Positions 1 to 5,768 of a DNA stretch of 6,841 nt are shown piece after piece. The first letter of the stretch is position 1; every line of letters starts with the position of its first letter. The notes under the pieces were generated by a model. It worked only from the letters and a program-made list of their open reading frames with translations, was not told the origin of the DNA and did no database searches. The position numbers and the translations under genes were made by a program. This DNA is from an uncultured Chloroflexaceae bacterium (GTDB lineage: Bacteria > Chloroflexota > Chloroflexia > Chloroflexales > Chloroflexaceae): the NCBI GenBank assembly GCA_937141995.1, contig CAKZQX010000637.1, positions 1-6,841 of the forward strand. Direction: 5' to 3'.

Positions 1-1
1 C

Positions 2-736
2 TCGGTGTTGCGGGCTGTGCGACAGGCGTTGCCCCGGCATGATCTTGGCTACCTGGCCGATACCGCCTTCTGTCCCTATGGCCCCCGCCCGGTAGCAGAG
101 GTGCAGGCCCGCGCCTGCGCCTGCACCGGTTGGTTAATTGATCAGGGTGCCGGGGTGGTCGTGGTCGCCTGCAATACCGCTACTTCAGCCGCCCTGGAAT
201 TGCTGCGCGCCGAGTTTACTGTGCCGATTGTCGGGATGGAACCGGGGGTTAAGCCGGCGATCCAGGCAACCCGTAACGGGCAGGTAGGCGTGCTGGCAAC
301 CGACGGCACACTGGCGGGCACCCGGTTTGCTGCCCTGGTCAAACGATTTGCCGTGGGCGTTGCGGTACACACCGTTCCCTGCCCCGGATTGGTGGCGCAG
401 GTGGAAGCCGGCGACTTGAGTGGTCCCGCCACCCGGCAGTTATTGGCCCGCTACCTGGCTCCTCTGCAGATGCGGGGTGTCGATACCATCGTGCTGGGCT
501 GTACCCACTTTCCCTTCCTCGCCCCGGTCATTGCCGAACTGGTTGGCCCGGATGTCACCATTATCGATACCGGGCTGCCGGTTGCCCGTCAGGTCGCCCG
601 CGTTGCCGCGATGGTCGAGTTGCCAACCGGGAGCAGTCGCCTCCGCTGTGCCACAACCGGCAATCCCACCTATGTTGCCCCAGTCATGCACCGTTTGCTG
701 TATGCTGACGTGCCGCTAGAGCATGCCGATTGTTGA
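2..736 (+). CDS. murI: Glutamate racemase, 5'-truncated by the window edge
   Basis: Glutamate racemase (EC 5.1.1.3) is a cytosolic enzyme that interconverts L- and D-glutamate and supplies D-Glu for peptidoglycan. The visible part carries both catalytic cysteine motifs of the Asp/Glu racemase family: VVACNTATSAA (Cys codon at 170-172) and VLGCTHFPFL. Other family signatures are YLADTAFCPYGPRP near the start and VGMEPGVKPA. The reading frame is open to the left edge and begins SVLRAV, which matches the family's GGLSVLRAV region, so the true start and the N-terminal DSG motif (about 20 residues) lie upstream. The GTG at position 5 is therefore not the start. The stop TGA is at 734-736. Only 13 bp separate it from repeat element copy 1, and no ordinary terminator is seen in that gap. 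Confidence 0.95.
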   Translation, partial: SVLRAVRQALPRHDLGYLADTAFCPYGPRPVAEVQARACACTGWLIDQGAGVVVVACNTATSAALELLRAEFTVPIVGMEPGVKPAIQATRNGQVGVLATDGTLAGTRFAALVKRFAVGVAVHTVPCPGLVAQVEAGDLSGPATRQLLARYLAPLQMRGVDTIVLGCTHFPFLAPVIAELVGPDVTIIDTGLPVARQVARVAAMVELPTGSSRLRCATTGNPTYVAPVMHRLLYADVPLEHADC

Positions 737-743
737 GCATTAT

Positions 744-749
744 AATTAA
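744..749. repeat. Target-site duplication, left copy (element copy 1)
   Basis: The 6-bp sequence AATTAA directly precedes the left inverted repeat of element copy 1. It is repeated exactly at 999-1004 directly after the right inverted repeat, as expected from a staggered-cut insertion. Confidence 0.65.
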
Positions 750-998
750 CACGAGTTACGCGGTGGGCGTTTGGACCACGAACAACACGACATGAGCAAA
801 ACCCGCGAAACGGCCAATGCTGACATGCATCAAGCGATCTCGGGCCTGGTGGACGATATCGCCTCCGGCAGGCCGGAAGAAACCAGATCTTTTTCACAAA
901 AAAATCACGTTGTGAATTTTTTTGTGGAAAAGAAAAAGGCGAATCTGACTTCAATCTGGTGAAATGCCCGGTTTGTATGCTCACCGCGTAACTTCTGG
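750..998. mobile_element. MITE-like element, copy 1 (249 bp)
   Basis: This is a non-coding element bounded by imperfect terminal inverted repeats. The left end is CACGAGTTACGCGGTG and the right end CACCGCGTAACTTCTGG, whose complement matches the consensus ACAGGAGTTACGCGGTG with small differences. It is flanked by AATTAA duplications. Inside, the left arm (GTTTGGACCACGAA and onward to GCCTCCGGCAGG) aligns with copy 2, and a central hairpin lies at 889-932. Relative to copies 2 and 3 it lacks the CTGCCGCA part of the right-hand arm but keeps GGCGAATC. No transposase is present, and short frames across it share no peptide with the other copies, so it looks like a non-autonomous element. It fills most of the 333-bp gap between murI and the converging peptidase gene. 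The transposase family is not known to me. Confidence 0.8.
889..932. other. Central hairpin of element copy 1
   Basis: Bases 889-908 pair with 912-932 around a 3-base GTT loop, giving a stem of about 20 bp with one G-T wobble (894/927) and a one-base bulge (A915). An A7 tract at 898-904 pairs with a T7 tract at 917-923. An outer inverted repeat, ACCAGAT at 882-888 and ATCTGGT at 954-960, encloses it. It could form a cruciform in DNA or a stem-loop in either transcript. There is no classic GC stem plus U-run, so a terminator role is only possible. Confidence 0.85.
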
Positions 999-1004
999 AA
1001 TTAA
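999..1004. repeat. Target-site duplication, right copy (element copy 1)
   Basis: AATTAA follows the right inverted repeat of copy 1 and matches 744-749 exactly. Confidence 0.65.
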
Positions 1005-1023
1005 TGCGTGAAGGCAAAGCAAA

Positions 1024-1045
1024 GGGACGCAGCTTGCTGCGCCCC
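1024..1045 (-). terminator. Probable terminator of the secreted peptidase gene
   Basis: GGG-A-CGCAGC (1024-1033) pairs with GCTGCG-C-CCC (1036-1045), nine GC-rich pairs with one A/C mismatch. Read on the - strand it starts 25 nt after the stop codon at 1070-1072 and is followed by TTTGCTTTGCC, a T-rich but interrupted tail. This fits an intrinsic terminator of moderate quality for the leftward gene. On the + strand there is no T-run, so it is a poorer terminator for murI. Confidence 0.55.
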
Positions 1046-1069
1046 TACAAATTATCCTGTACCCTCGTT

Positions 1070-2857
1070 CTATCGCTGGATCAGCGGCAGCATCACCTTA
1101 ATAACTTGCTGAGGACCAAACCGGCTCTCGTTGATGGAGTTAACCACATTTGCGCGTCCCGCGCCAAAGACCGGATCAAACCCGGCCGGGCCCAGGTCCA
1201 CCGCCCGCCGCTTGAGGAGTGAACGGATGCGCCAGGGCAGGGCATCCGGCTCTTCCTCAAGCAGCAGGGCCACCAGGGCTGCTACGTGCGGTGCCGCCGC
1301 CGAGGTACCGCAGAACGTGCTAAACCTGGGCGTGCTGGTAGCGACGCAGTCGGTGGCAACGATGTCCGGCTTGCTGCGCGGTGTGCTCTCCCCCCGGATC
1401 GTCACCGGGCCCTGGGAACTGTATGGCTGGATCTCGGTGGGCGACCAGGAAGCTACCGCGCCCACGCCAATAACGCCGGACATGCCGGGATGCCCATAGA
1501 TGCTGTCGGCAGCAGAAGCATAGTCTACGTCTTCGAGCCATCCACTCGTTATAAATAGCATTTCAATCTGCGGAATTGTGCCGCTGTTGAGCGCAGGTGC
1601 ATCAATGACGACATCGACCTGCTGTGTGGTACCACTCGCGTTCTGGTATGTGAGCATTTCTAGAGGAACTCCCATTATCGATTGGATTGTGTCAGAGCTT
1701 GCCAGTACGCTATTCCCCTCAACCAGGTAGAGATCCAGATTGTCCAGTGCGTTACGTGCGGCCGTAGTTATGTTGCTAAATGGATTGTCCCACTGGAGAA
1801 TAACCTGGATGCGGACCGCTTGTGGCAACGAAAAGCTCAGACTGGTGTCATTGGCGGCAAAACGATGCAGGCATCCGCGCTCTACGTTGGGTGGGCAGTT
1901 ATCCGGAATATTCAGAGGAGCCTGGTAGTGGTTCTCGGCATCGTTACCCGCCGCCGAAACAAAGACAACGCCGGCATCCACGGCCTTTTGCGCGCGTGTA
2001 CCGATCGTTCCATTCTCAAAGTAGGGTTCAGTCAGGTAGCCGATATCATCCACAATAATATCGGCCACAAAATCCTCCTCGAGGAAGTTAATCGCATCAA
2101 CAAAACCTGTCACGCCGTTGATTCCGCTGGAAAACCCCAGGATTGCATCGGGGGCCAGGTCGTGGATAATCTCCAGCATGGCGCGGCCCTCATTCCTAAA
2201 GCCGGCATTGTCTGCATCCACCAGCACACAACTGGGGGTCAGGTCAGTCAGGTTCTCAGGACAATCGGGGGGAACCTCACCGGCCGCCTGCCCGATGTCC
2301 AGCCCCTCCACGCCATCGGAAATGACGCCGATGCGGATGCCTTTGCCCGACAGACCAAACTCCGTTCCCGCCTGGGCCGCGCCGAGGATGGTGTCGCCCT
2401 TAGTTACCACCGTTCCCGATCGGACGATCGGCATCAGCATGGGACCGACATACATCACCATTGGCAATGCAGCCAGCGTATCCAGTTGCTCCGGTTGGAC
2501 CCATACGCTGACCAGGGGGTAGGGCTCCGACCATGTGCCAACCCGGATGCCGGCAGCCGCAAACGCAGCAGCGGCAGCGGCCGGTGTTCCCGTAATGCGT
2601 ACCTCAACGCCAATCTCACCCTGGGAGTTTACACGGACGGTTCCGGGGCGTGGATCGGTTGCCTGGAGGTCGGCGTCGGTACCATGCTGAATCTCTTCAG
2701 CGGTTTGCAGTACTACGGGACTGATCGGCAACTGGGTCTGCTGACGCTCAGCTATGACAGACACGGGCAACTGGAAAGCAAGCAGACCGGTGCAGCATAT
2801 CAGGAGGATGACGAAGAGTCGGATGTGAGTTGACCGGAAAGACCGCTTGAGAGACAT
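1070..2857 (-). CDS. Secreted subtilase-fold serine peptidase (S8/S53-like)
   Basis: This 595-residue protein is a predicted exported endopeptidase. Numbering from the chosen start, residues 1-36 form a signal peptide (basic MSLKRSFRSTHIR followed by a hydrophobic stretch), then a propeptide-like region to about 150. The catalytic domain shows GIRIGVISDGV (Asp181), NEGRAMLEIIHDLAPDA (Glu223 where subtilisins have His of HGT), IIVDDIGY, VFVSAAGND (oxyanion Asn305) and FCGTSAAAPHVAAL (nucleophile Ser519). A beta-rich insertion (about 330-445, containing ILQWDNPF and LDLYLV) separates the Asn and Ser motifs. The protein ends KVMLPLIQR. I chose the ATG at 2855-2857 because AAGGAG precedes it and the signal peptide begins there; an in-frame ATG 30 codons upstream (2945-2947) has no ribosome site. 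No convincing promoter is seen directly upstream, so read-through from the VanW gene is possible. The fold is confident; the substrate is unknown. Confidence 0.88.
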   Translation of the reverse strand: MSLKRSFRSTHIRLFVILLICCTGLLAFQLPVSVIAERQQTQLPISPVVLQTAEEIQHGTDADLQATDPRPGTVRVNSQGEIGVEVRITGTPAAAAAAFAAAGIRVGTWSEPYPLVSVWVQPEQLDTLAALPMVMYVGPMLMPIVRSGTVVTKGDTILGAAQAGTEFGLSGKGIRIGVISDGVEGLDIGQAAGEVPPDCPENLTDLTPSCVLVDADNAGFRNEGRAMLEIIHDLAPDAILGFSSGINGVTGFVDAINFLEEDFVADIIVDDIGYLTEPYFENGTIGTRAQKAVDAGVVFVSAAGNDAENHYQAPLNIPDNCPPNVERGCLHRFAANDTSLSFSLPQAVRIQVILQWDNPFSNITTAARNALDNLDLYLVEGNSVLASSDTIQSIMGVPLEMLTYQNASGTTQQVDVVIDAPALNSGTIPQIEMLFITSGWLEDVDYASAADSIYGHPGMSGVIGVGAVASWSPTEIQPYSSQGPVTIRGESTPRSKPDIVATDCVATSTPRFSTFCGTSAAAPHVAALVALLLEEEPDALPWRIRSLLKRRAVDLGPAGFDPVFGAGRANVVNSINESRFGPQQVIKVMLPLIQR

Positions 2858-2868
2858 AATCGTGGTTG

Positions 2869-2874
2869 CTCCTT
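2869..2874 (-). promoter_or_regulatory. Shine-Dalgarno deciding the peptidase start
   Basis: AAGGAG on the - strand lies 11 nt before the ATG at 2857. The spacing is slightly long, but it is the only good match near either candidate start, and it favours the shorter protein that begins with a signal peptide. Confidence 0.65.
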
Positions 2875-2984
2875 GCGTGTGAAGGCTAAAATGAGACAGC
2901 AGAGAACACAGCAAATCTAACGGAGGAGAATTCTCGGACGAGAACATTTGACGATGTGTTCTTCAAGTCTGTGTTTGAGACAAA

Positions 2985-3020
2985 GCGCTGCCCGTATAAA
3001 CGAGCAGCGCCTGGTTTTTT
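2985..3020. terminator. Stem-loop between VanW and peptidase genes
   Basis: GCGCTGC (2985-2991) pairs with GCAGCGC (3004-3010). The stem extends inward by two pairs (CG/CG) past a mismatch to a TATAAA loop. On the + strand it is followed by CTGG and six Ts (3015-3020), the form of an intrinsic terminator, although no + strand gene is seen here. On the - strand it starts 42 nt after the VanW stop and is followed only by TTTGTCTC, so it may end or attenuate VanW transcription less efficiently. The rest of 2858-3052 holds no gene; GAGAATTCTC at 2926-2935 is a 10-bp palindrome of unknown meaning. Confidence 0.5.
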
Positions 3021-3052
3021 ACTTATCTTGCTTCAGTGCAACAGCGACTCCA

Positions 3053-5251
3053 TTATGGTGTAATGGGGGCAATATCTCCCGGTGGTATGACAGGTATGGG
3101 GGCGACATCCCCCGGCGGTGTCAGCGGTTTCTGCGGCTGCGGCGCAGGCTGCGGCGGCTGCGGCGCGGGCTGCGGCGGCTCCGGCGCGGGCTGCGGCGGC
3201 TGTTCTGCCGGTGGTGGCGCTTCCTCGACGGGTGCCTCTGCCGGTAGTGCTTCTTCCGCTGGTGCGGCCGGTTGGACCGGCGCCGGTGCCCGATAGCCCG
3301 GCATGTTTACCGGATTGACCAGGAAGATATTTGGCCAGGGCTTAAATCGGGTCACAAATGTCTCACGGTCAACCTCCACACCGTTTTCTTTGATAATCCG
3401 CGTAAAGTTGATTGTCATCCCACCCCGGGCCACATCAGTCTGGCGTGGCGCACCGATCGGACGACTCGGATCGGCGATATAGACCGGCGCAGCCGGCGGC
3501 GGTGTTCGGTTGACAACCTGGTAGTAGGGCGGCCCTTCCAGTTCGACGGTGCGGTTGAGTTTGGTGCCATAAATCCGTACCTCAGCCAGCGTGCGCGCTG
3601 TATTGACATTTGTCTGGATTAACAGCCAGTTGCCGGTGTCGTTGACGAATTTCAGATCGGAGCCGCCGGGGCCGGTGTAGATTGTGGCATCCATACCGGG
3701 GCCATCGCCAAACTCGCCATAGCCATACTTATCATACCAGTTGATATAAAAGGAGTGACCATGCCGCTCGGTAATCGGCAACCCGGCCCAGAACGCGGCG
3801 CGAAACATGGTTGTCGAGTCCTGGCAGATACCGCCGCCCCACTCCAGTTGCGTACGGTTCTCGATAATGGCATAGCCCTCAACAAACCCGTTGGCCGCCG
3901 TGATCTCGATATTCTCGTTGAATGAGAACTCCTCACCAGGAGCCAGCAGGATGCCATGCAGCATATCCATCCCGGCTTGGATATTGGTAATCCGGTAAGC
4001 TGCCGAGCCGGTGAAGTCACTCTTGCCGACGGCCACCAGATCGGGAATACTCAGTTGGTCAAGGTTGGCGGCGGTAATGGCTGGTTCGGCGACATGGAAG
4101 GGCAGTTCCACCAGTCGGTCGGGCGTGGTCATCGCCGCCAGAACCATCTGCTCGGCGCGGCTCACATTGACCTGGCGACCGGCCTGGCCCTCCGCAATGA
4201 TTTTCAGATCGCCCCCGTTCCAGTCGATGCGCGGGTTTGTTGCTTCGCCCCCAGCGTTCCGGGCAATTTCTTCCAGGCGCTGCCGGACTTCTTCCCGGTC
4301 CAGGCTGACAACAAGTTGACTACCCGCGTTATCTGAGCGGGTTGTCTGGTTGATCGTAATCAACTCTGCCAACTCGCGCTCGGACCACTCCCAGGTCTGC
4401 TCTTCGGCTTGAAGGGTCAGCGGTCCCTGCAGTAGCGTCTCAATCTCGCGTTGGGCTGCGGCAACAGCCGCATTATCGAGTGCCGGCGCGATTTCGCGGG
4501 TGCGCAAGACGACCGTCTGGGGCTCCAGCGTTTGTAGTGCCGCCGTCAGATCGTGCATCGTGTCGTGTACCAGTGCCTGCCGACCGATTGTCGCGCGACT
4601 AGTCTGGATACGCGTGCCGCGCAATGTCAGTTCGGCATTGGTTGCTTCCTGTTCAACCTCGGCGGCGCGGGCCAGCAGATATGCCTGCATTGCCGACTGG
4701 TCAACCGTCAGATGCAGCGGCACATCCAGGCCATTCTCCCAGACAGCGGCAACCTGGAATAGATTGTTCATCAAACCGTTGCGTCGCCCGGCATCAAACG
4801 CTTCCTGCACGGCCGGATCAAGCTCAAGCCGTACGCCCAACTCTTCCAGGCCGGGCGTCCAGGTCCGGTCGCCATAGCTCAGGTGAATCGGCTGTTCTAG
4901 AAAGGGAGCATAACGTTCGTGCAAGATAGTACTGGCGGTCGTTTCGGTCATCTGCCCAACGGAAATACCATTGATTGAAATATTGGGATAAATATGCCCG
5001 GCGAATGTACGATCGAGATGGAAGAGCAACCCCCCGGCACCAACTAGAAAAACCAGGGTGAGGATGGCAAAAATCTGCCAGATCAGGCGAATGCGCCGAC
5101 GTGGTGCAGGCGCTACGGGTGGTGGGCTCTGCTGACTGCTGCGCGATGGCATGCGCTTCCCGGCCCATTCAGTCATGCCCGTCAGCATTGCCATAATTCG
5201 TCGCTGTGGCTGCCGTTCGGCGGTTTCGTGCTTATATTCCTCAACCGACAC
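3053..5251 (-). CDS. VanW family protein, membrane-anchored, Pro-rich tail
   Basis: This 732-residue protein is anchored by one membrane segment (about 54-78, after a basic RRRIR) with the rest outside the cell. Residues about 85-390 resemble the repeated putative peptidoglycan-binding region found before VanW domains (ISINGISVGQMTETTA; LEELGVRLELD). The VanW domain spans about 412-545: RITNIQAGMDMLHGILLAPG, EEFSFNENI, GGGICQDSTTMFRAAFWAGL, ERHGHSFYI and GMDATIY. A TRFKPWPNIFLVNP segment near 635-648 resembles the tail after other VanW domains. Residues 654-732 are Pro/Ala/Glu-rich with PPQPAP heptads and two PPGD(V/I)API units. VanW is named from vancomycin-resistance clusters, but its biochemical role is unsettled, and there are no other van genes here, so a resistance role should not be assumed. 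The GTG start is fixed by AGGAGG five bases upstream. A strong promoter precedes it. Confidence 0.92.
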   Translation of the reverse strand: MSVEEYKHETAERQPQRRIMAMLTGMTEWAGKRMPSRSSQQSPPPVAPAPRRRIRLIWQIFAILTLVFLVGAGGLLFHLDRTFAGHIYPNISINGISVGQMTETTASTILHERYAPFLEQPIHLSYGDRTWTPGLEELGVRLELDPAVQEAFDAGRRNGLMNNLFQVAAVWENGLDVPLHLTVDQSAMQAYLLARAAEVEQEATNAELTLRGTRIQTSRATIGRQALVHDTMHDLTAALQTLEPQTVVLRTREIAPALDNAAVAAAQREIETLLQGPLTLQAEEQTWEWSERELAELITINQTTRSDNAGSQLVVSLDREEVRQRLEEIARNAGGEATNPRIDWNGGDLKIIAEGQAGRQVNVSRAEQMVLAAMTTPDRLVELPFHVAEPAITAANLDQLSIPDLVAVGKSDFTGSAAYRITNIQAGMDMLHGILLAPGEEFSFNENIEITAANGFVEGYAIIENRTQLEWGGGICQDSTTMFRAAFWAGLPITERHGHSFYINWYDKYGYGEFGDGPGMDATIYTGPGGSDLKFVNDTGNWLLIQTNVNTARTLAEVRIYGTKLNRTVELEGPPYYQVVNRTPPPAAPVYIADPSRPIGAPRQTDVARGGMTINFTRIIKENGVEVDRETFVTRFKPWPNIFLVNPVNMPGYRAPAPVQPAAPAEEALPAEAPVEEAPPPAEQPPQPAPEPPQPAPQPPQPAPQPQKPLTPPGDVAPIPVIPPGDIAPITP
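3135..3197 (-). repeat. Three 21-bp tandem repeats in the VanW gene
   Basis: Three near-identical 21-bp units encode the heptad PPQPAP(Q/E) in the protein tail. Two of the three differ from the consensus by single bases (A at 3146, C at 3181). The in-frame length lets copy number vary by slippage without breaking the gene. The tract probably forms a stiff polyproline-like spacer. Confidence 0.85.
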
Positions 5252-5256
5252 CAGTA

Positions 5257-5262
5257 CCTCCT
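5257..5262 (-). promoter_or_regulatory. Strong Shine-Dalgarno for the VanW gene
   Basis: A full AGGAGG on the - strand lies five bases (TACTG) before the GTG codon at 5249-5251. It fixes this GTG as the start over the later in-frame ATG codons. Confidence 0.85.
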
Positions 5263-5295
5263 GCTGATACTGCGATGTTTCTTTACACTTTGCTT

Positions 5296-5324
5296 ACTAT
5301 ACCCAGGGTGACAGGCGTTGTCAA
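5296..5324 (-). promoter_or_regulatory. Near-consensus sigma70-type promoter for the VanW gene
   Basis: On the - strand the -35 box is TTGACA (5319-5324), the spacer is exactly 17 bp, and the -10 box is TATAGT (5296-5301), one base from consensus. Transcription would begin near 5289, giving a leader of about 38 nt that contains the AGGAGG site. This is the clearest promoter in the window. Confidence 0.8.
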
Positions 5325-5341
5325 TGAGGAGGAAGTGAGAA

Positions 5342-5373
5342 TGTCCGGTAGTACTTCAGGTGTCCGGAGTACT
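5342..5373. promoter_or_regulatory. Direct-repeat candidate operator upstream of the VanW promoter
   Basis: TGTCCGGTAGTACT (5342-5355) recurs as TGTCCGGAGTACT (5361-5373) at 18-19 bp spacing, close to two helical turns. Each unit contains the palindrome AGTACT. The pair lies 17-49 bp beyond the -35 box, a position suited to an activator. No regulator is identified, and the function is inferred from position and symmetry only. Confidence 0.4.
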
Positions 5374-5382
5374 ATAACATGG

Positions 5383-5394
5383 TGTTAACTGACA
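5383..5394. repeat. Left direct repeat flanking element copy 2
   Basis: TGTTAACTGACA here is repeated at 5757-5768. If the element runs from ACAGG to CCTGT, the true target duplication is TAACTG (5386-5391), and the outer three bases on each side match because the flanks happen to resemble the element tips. Confidence 0.7.
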
Positions 5395-5473
5395 GGAGTT
5401 ACGCGGTGGAAGTTTGGACCACGAATGCCGCGAAATGAGCGAACAACGCGAAACGACCAGTGCTACTACGTTA

Positions 5474-5571
5474 TAGCAATCCTAAATTGGTTGTAAACTT
5501 CTCAGTATCGTGCCTGGCATTAGAAAGCGTTTAAGCAAAAGTCAGGGTTTACAACTCAGTTAAGACTGCTA
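5474..5571. mobile_element. Nested TA-flanked MITE (98 bp) inside copy 2
   Basis: The ends are inverted repeats matching at 20 of 25 positions: the left begins TAGCAATCCTAAATTGG, and the complement of the right begins TAGCAGTCTTAACTGAG; both continue to GTTGTAAAC. TA dinucleotides at 5472-5473 and 5572-5573 flank it, the target duplication typical of IS630/Tc1-mariner transposition. Removing it and one TA restores a sequence resembling the uninterrupted left arm of copy 1 (GCT...GCGAT). It is unrelated to its host element and too short to encode a transposase. Confidence 0.8.
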
Positions 5572-5629
5572 TATGCGATTCTGGGTTTGACCGCGGATAG
5601 TGCCTCCGGCAGGACGGAAGATTCCCATG

Positions 5630-5674
5630 CTTGTTCACAAAAATTCGCACTTTGTGCGAATTTTTGTGAACAAG
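5630..5674. other. Central hairpin of element copy 2, perfect 21-bp stem
   Basis: Bases 5630-5650 (CTTGTTCAC, A5, TTCGCAC) pair without mismatch with 5654-5674 around a TTT loop. It is the most perfect of the three copies. It lies downstream of the permease stop in that gene's transcript and could block 3' exonuclease or aid termination; this role is inferred. Confidence 0.93.
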
Positions 5675-5756
5675 ATAAAACAATACCATGCTGCCGCAGG
5701 CGAATCGGGCTTTCATCGGATGAGACGTCCCGTTTGGACACGCACCGCGTAACTCC

Positions 5757-5768
5757 TGTTAACTGACA
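5757..5768. repeat. Right direct repeat flanking element copy 2
   Basis: TGTTAACTGACA matches 5383-5394. It overlaps the last codons and the stop codon (5759-5761) of the permease gene. Confidence 0.7.

Larger units (their letters stand above)
5392..5759. mobile_element. MITE-like element, copy 2 (368 bp, interrupted)
   Basis: This copy has perfect 17-bp terminal inverted repeats, ACAGGAGTTACGCGGTG (5392-5408) and its complement (5743-5759), flanked by TAACTG duplications (5386-5391 and 5760-5765). Internal parts shared with copy 1 are GTTTGGACCACGAA and the GCCTCCGGCAGG block; the CTGCCGCAGGCGAATC block is shared with copy 3. GCCTCCGGCAG (5602-5612) pairs with CTGCCGCAGGC (5691-5701) at 10 of 11 positions around the central hairpin. 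A separate 98-bp element has inserted at 5474-5571; without it and one TA the length would be 268 bp. It has no coding capacity. It separates the permease stop codon from the VanW promoter and fills most of the 5252-5758 intergenic gap. Confidence 0.87.

Noticed and set aside
771..962. Small open frame on the + strand inside element copy 1
   Set aside because: It begins with TTG without a ribosome site, crosses the hairpin, and its peptide has no counterpart in copies 2 or 3.
670..1017. Open frame of 115 codons on the - strand over the murI end and copy 1
   Set aside because: It overlaps a clear gene antisense and runs through the whole transposable element. The frame is not conserved in the other copies.
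1682..2833. Long open frame of 383 codons on the + strand
   Set aside because: It lies wholly antisense to the peptidase gene, has no recognisable domain, and its composition follows from the codon use of the real gene. The opposite strand has a signal peptide and protease motifs.
2858..2980. Promoter directly upstream of the peptidase gene (TTGCTG-17-TTTTAG on the - strand)
   Set aside because: Both boxes match the consensus poorly, and no better pair was found. The gene may be read from the VanW promoter or use another sigma factor.
3036..3296. Gly/Cys-rich open frame on the + strand
   Set aside because: It is the reverse complement of the proline-rich tail of the VanW gene; its Gly-Cys repeats are the mirror of the 21-bp Pro repeats.
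3053..5251. Glycopeptide resistance cluster
   Set aside because: Only a VanW-family protein is present; no VanH/A/X-type ligase, dehydrogenase or dipeptidase lies nearby, and VanW domains are widespread outside resistance.
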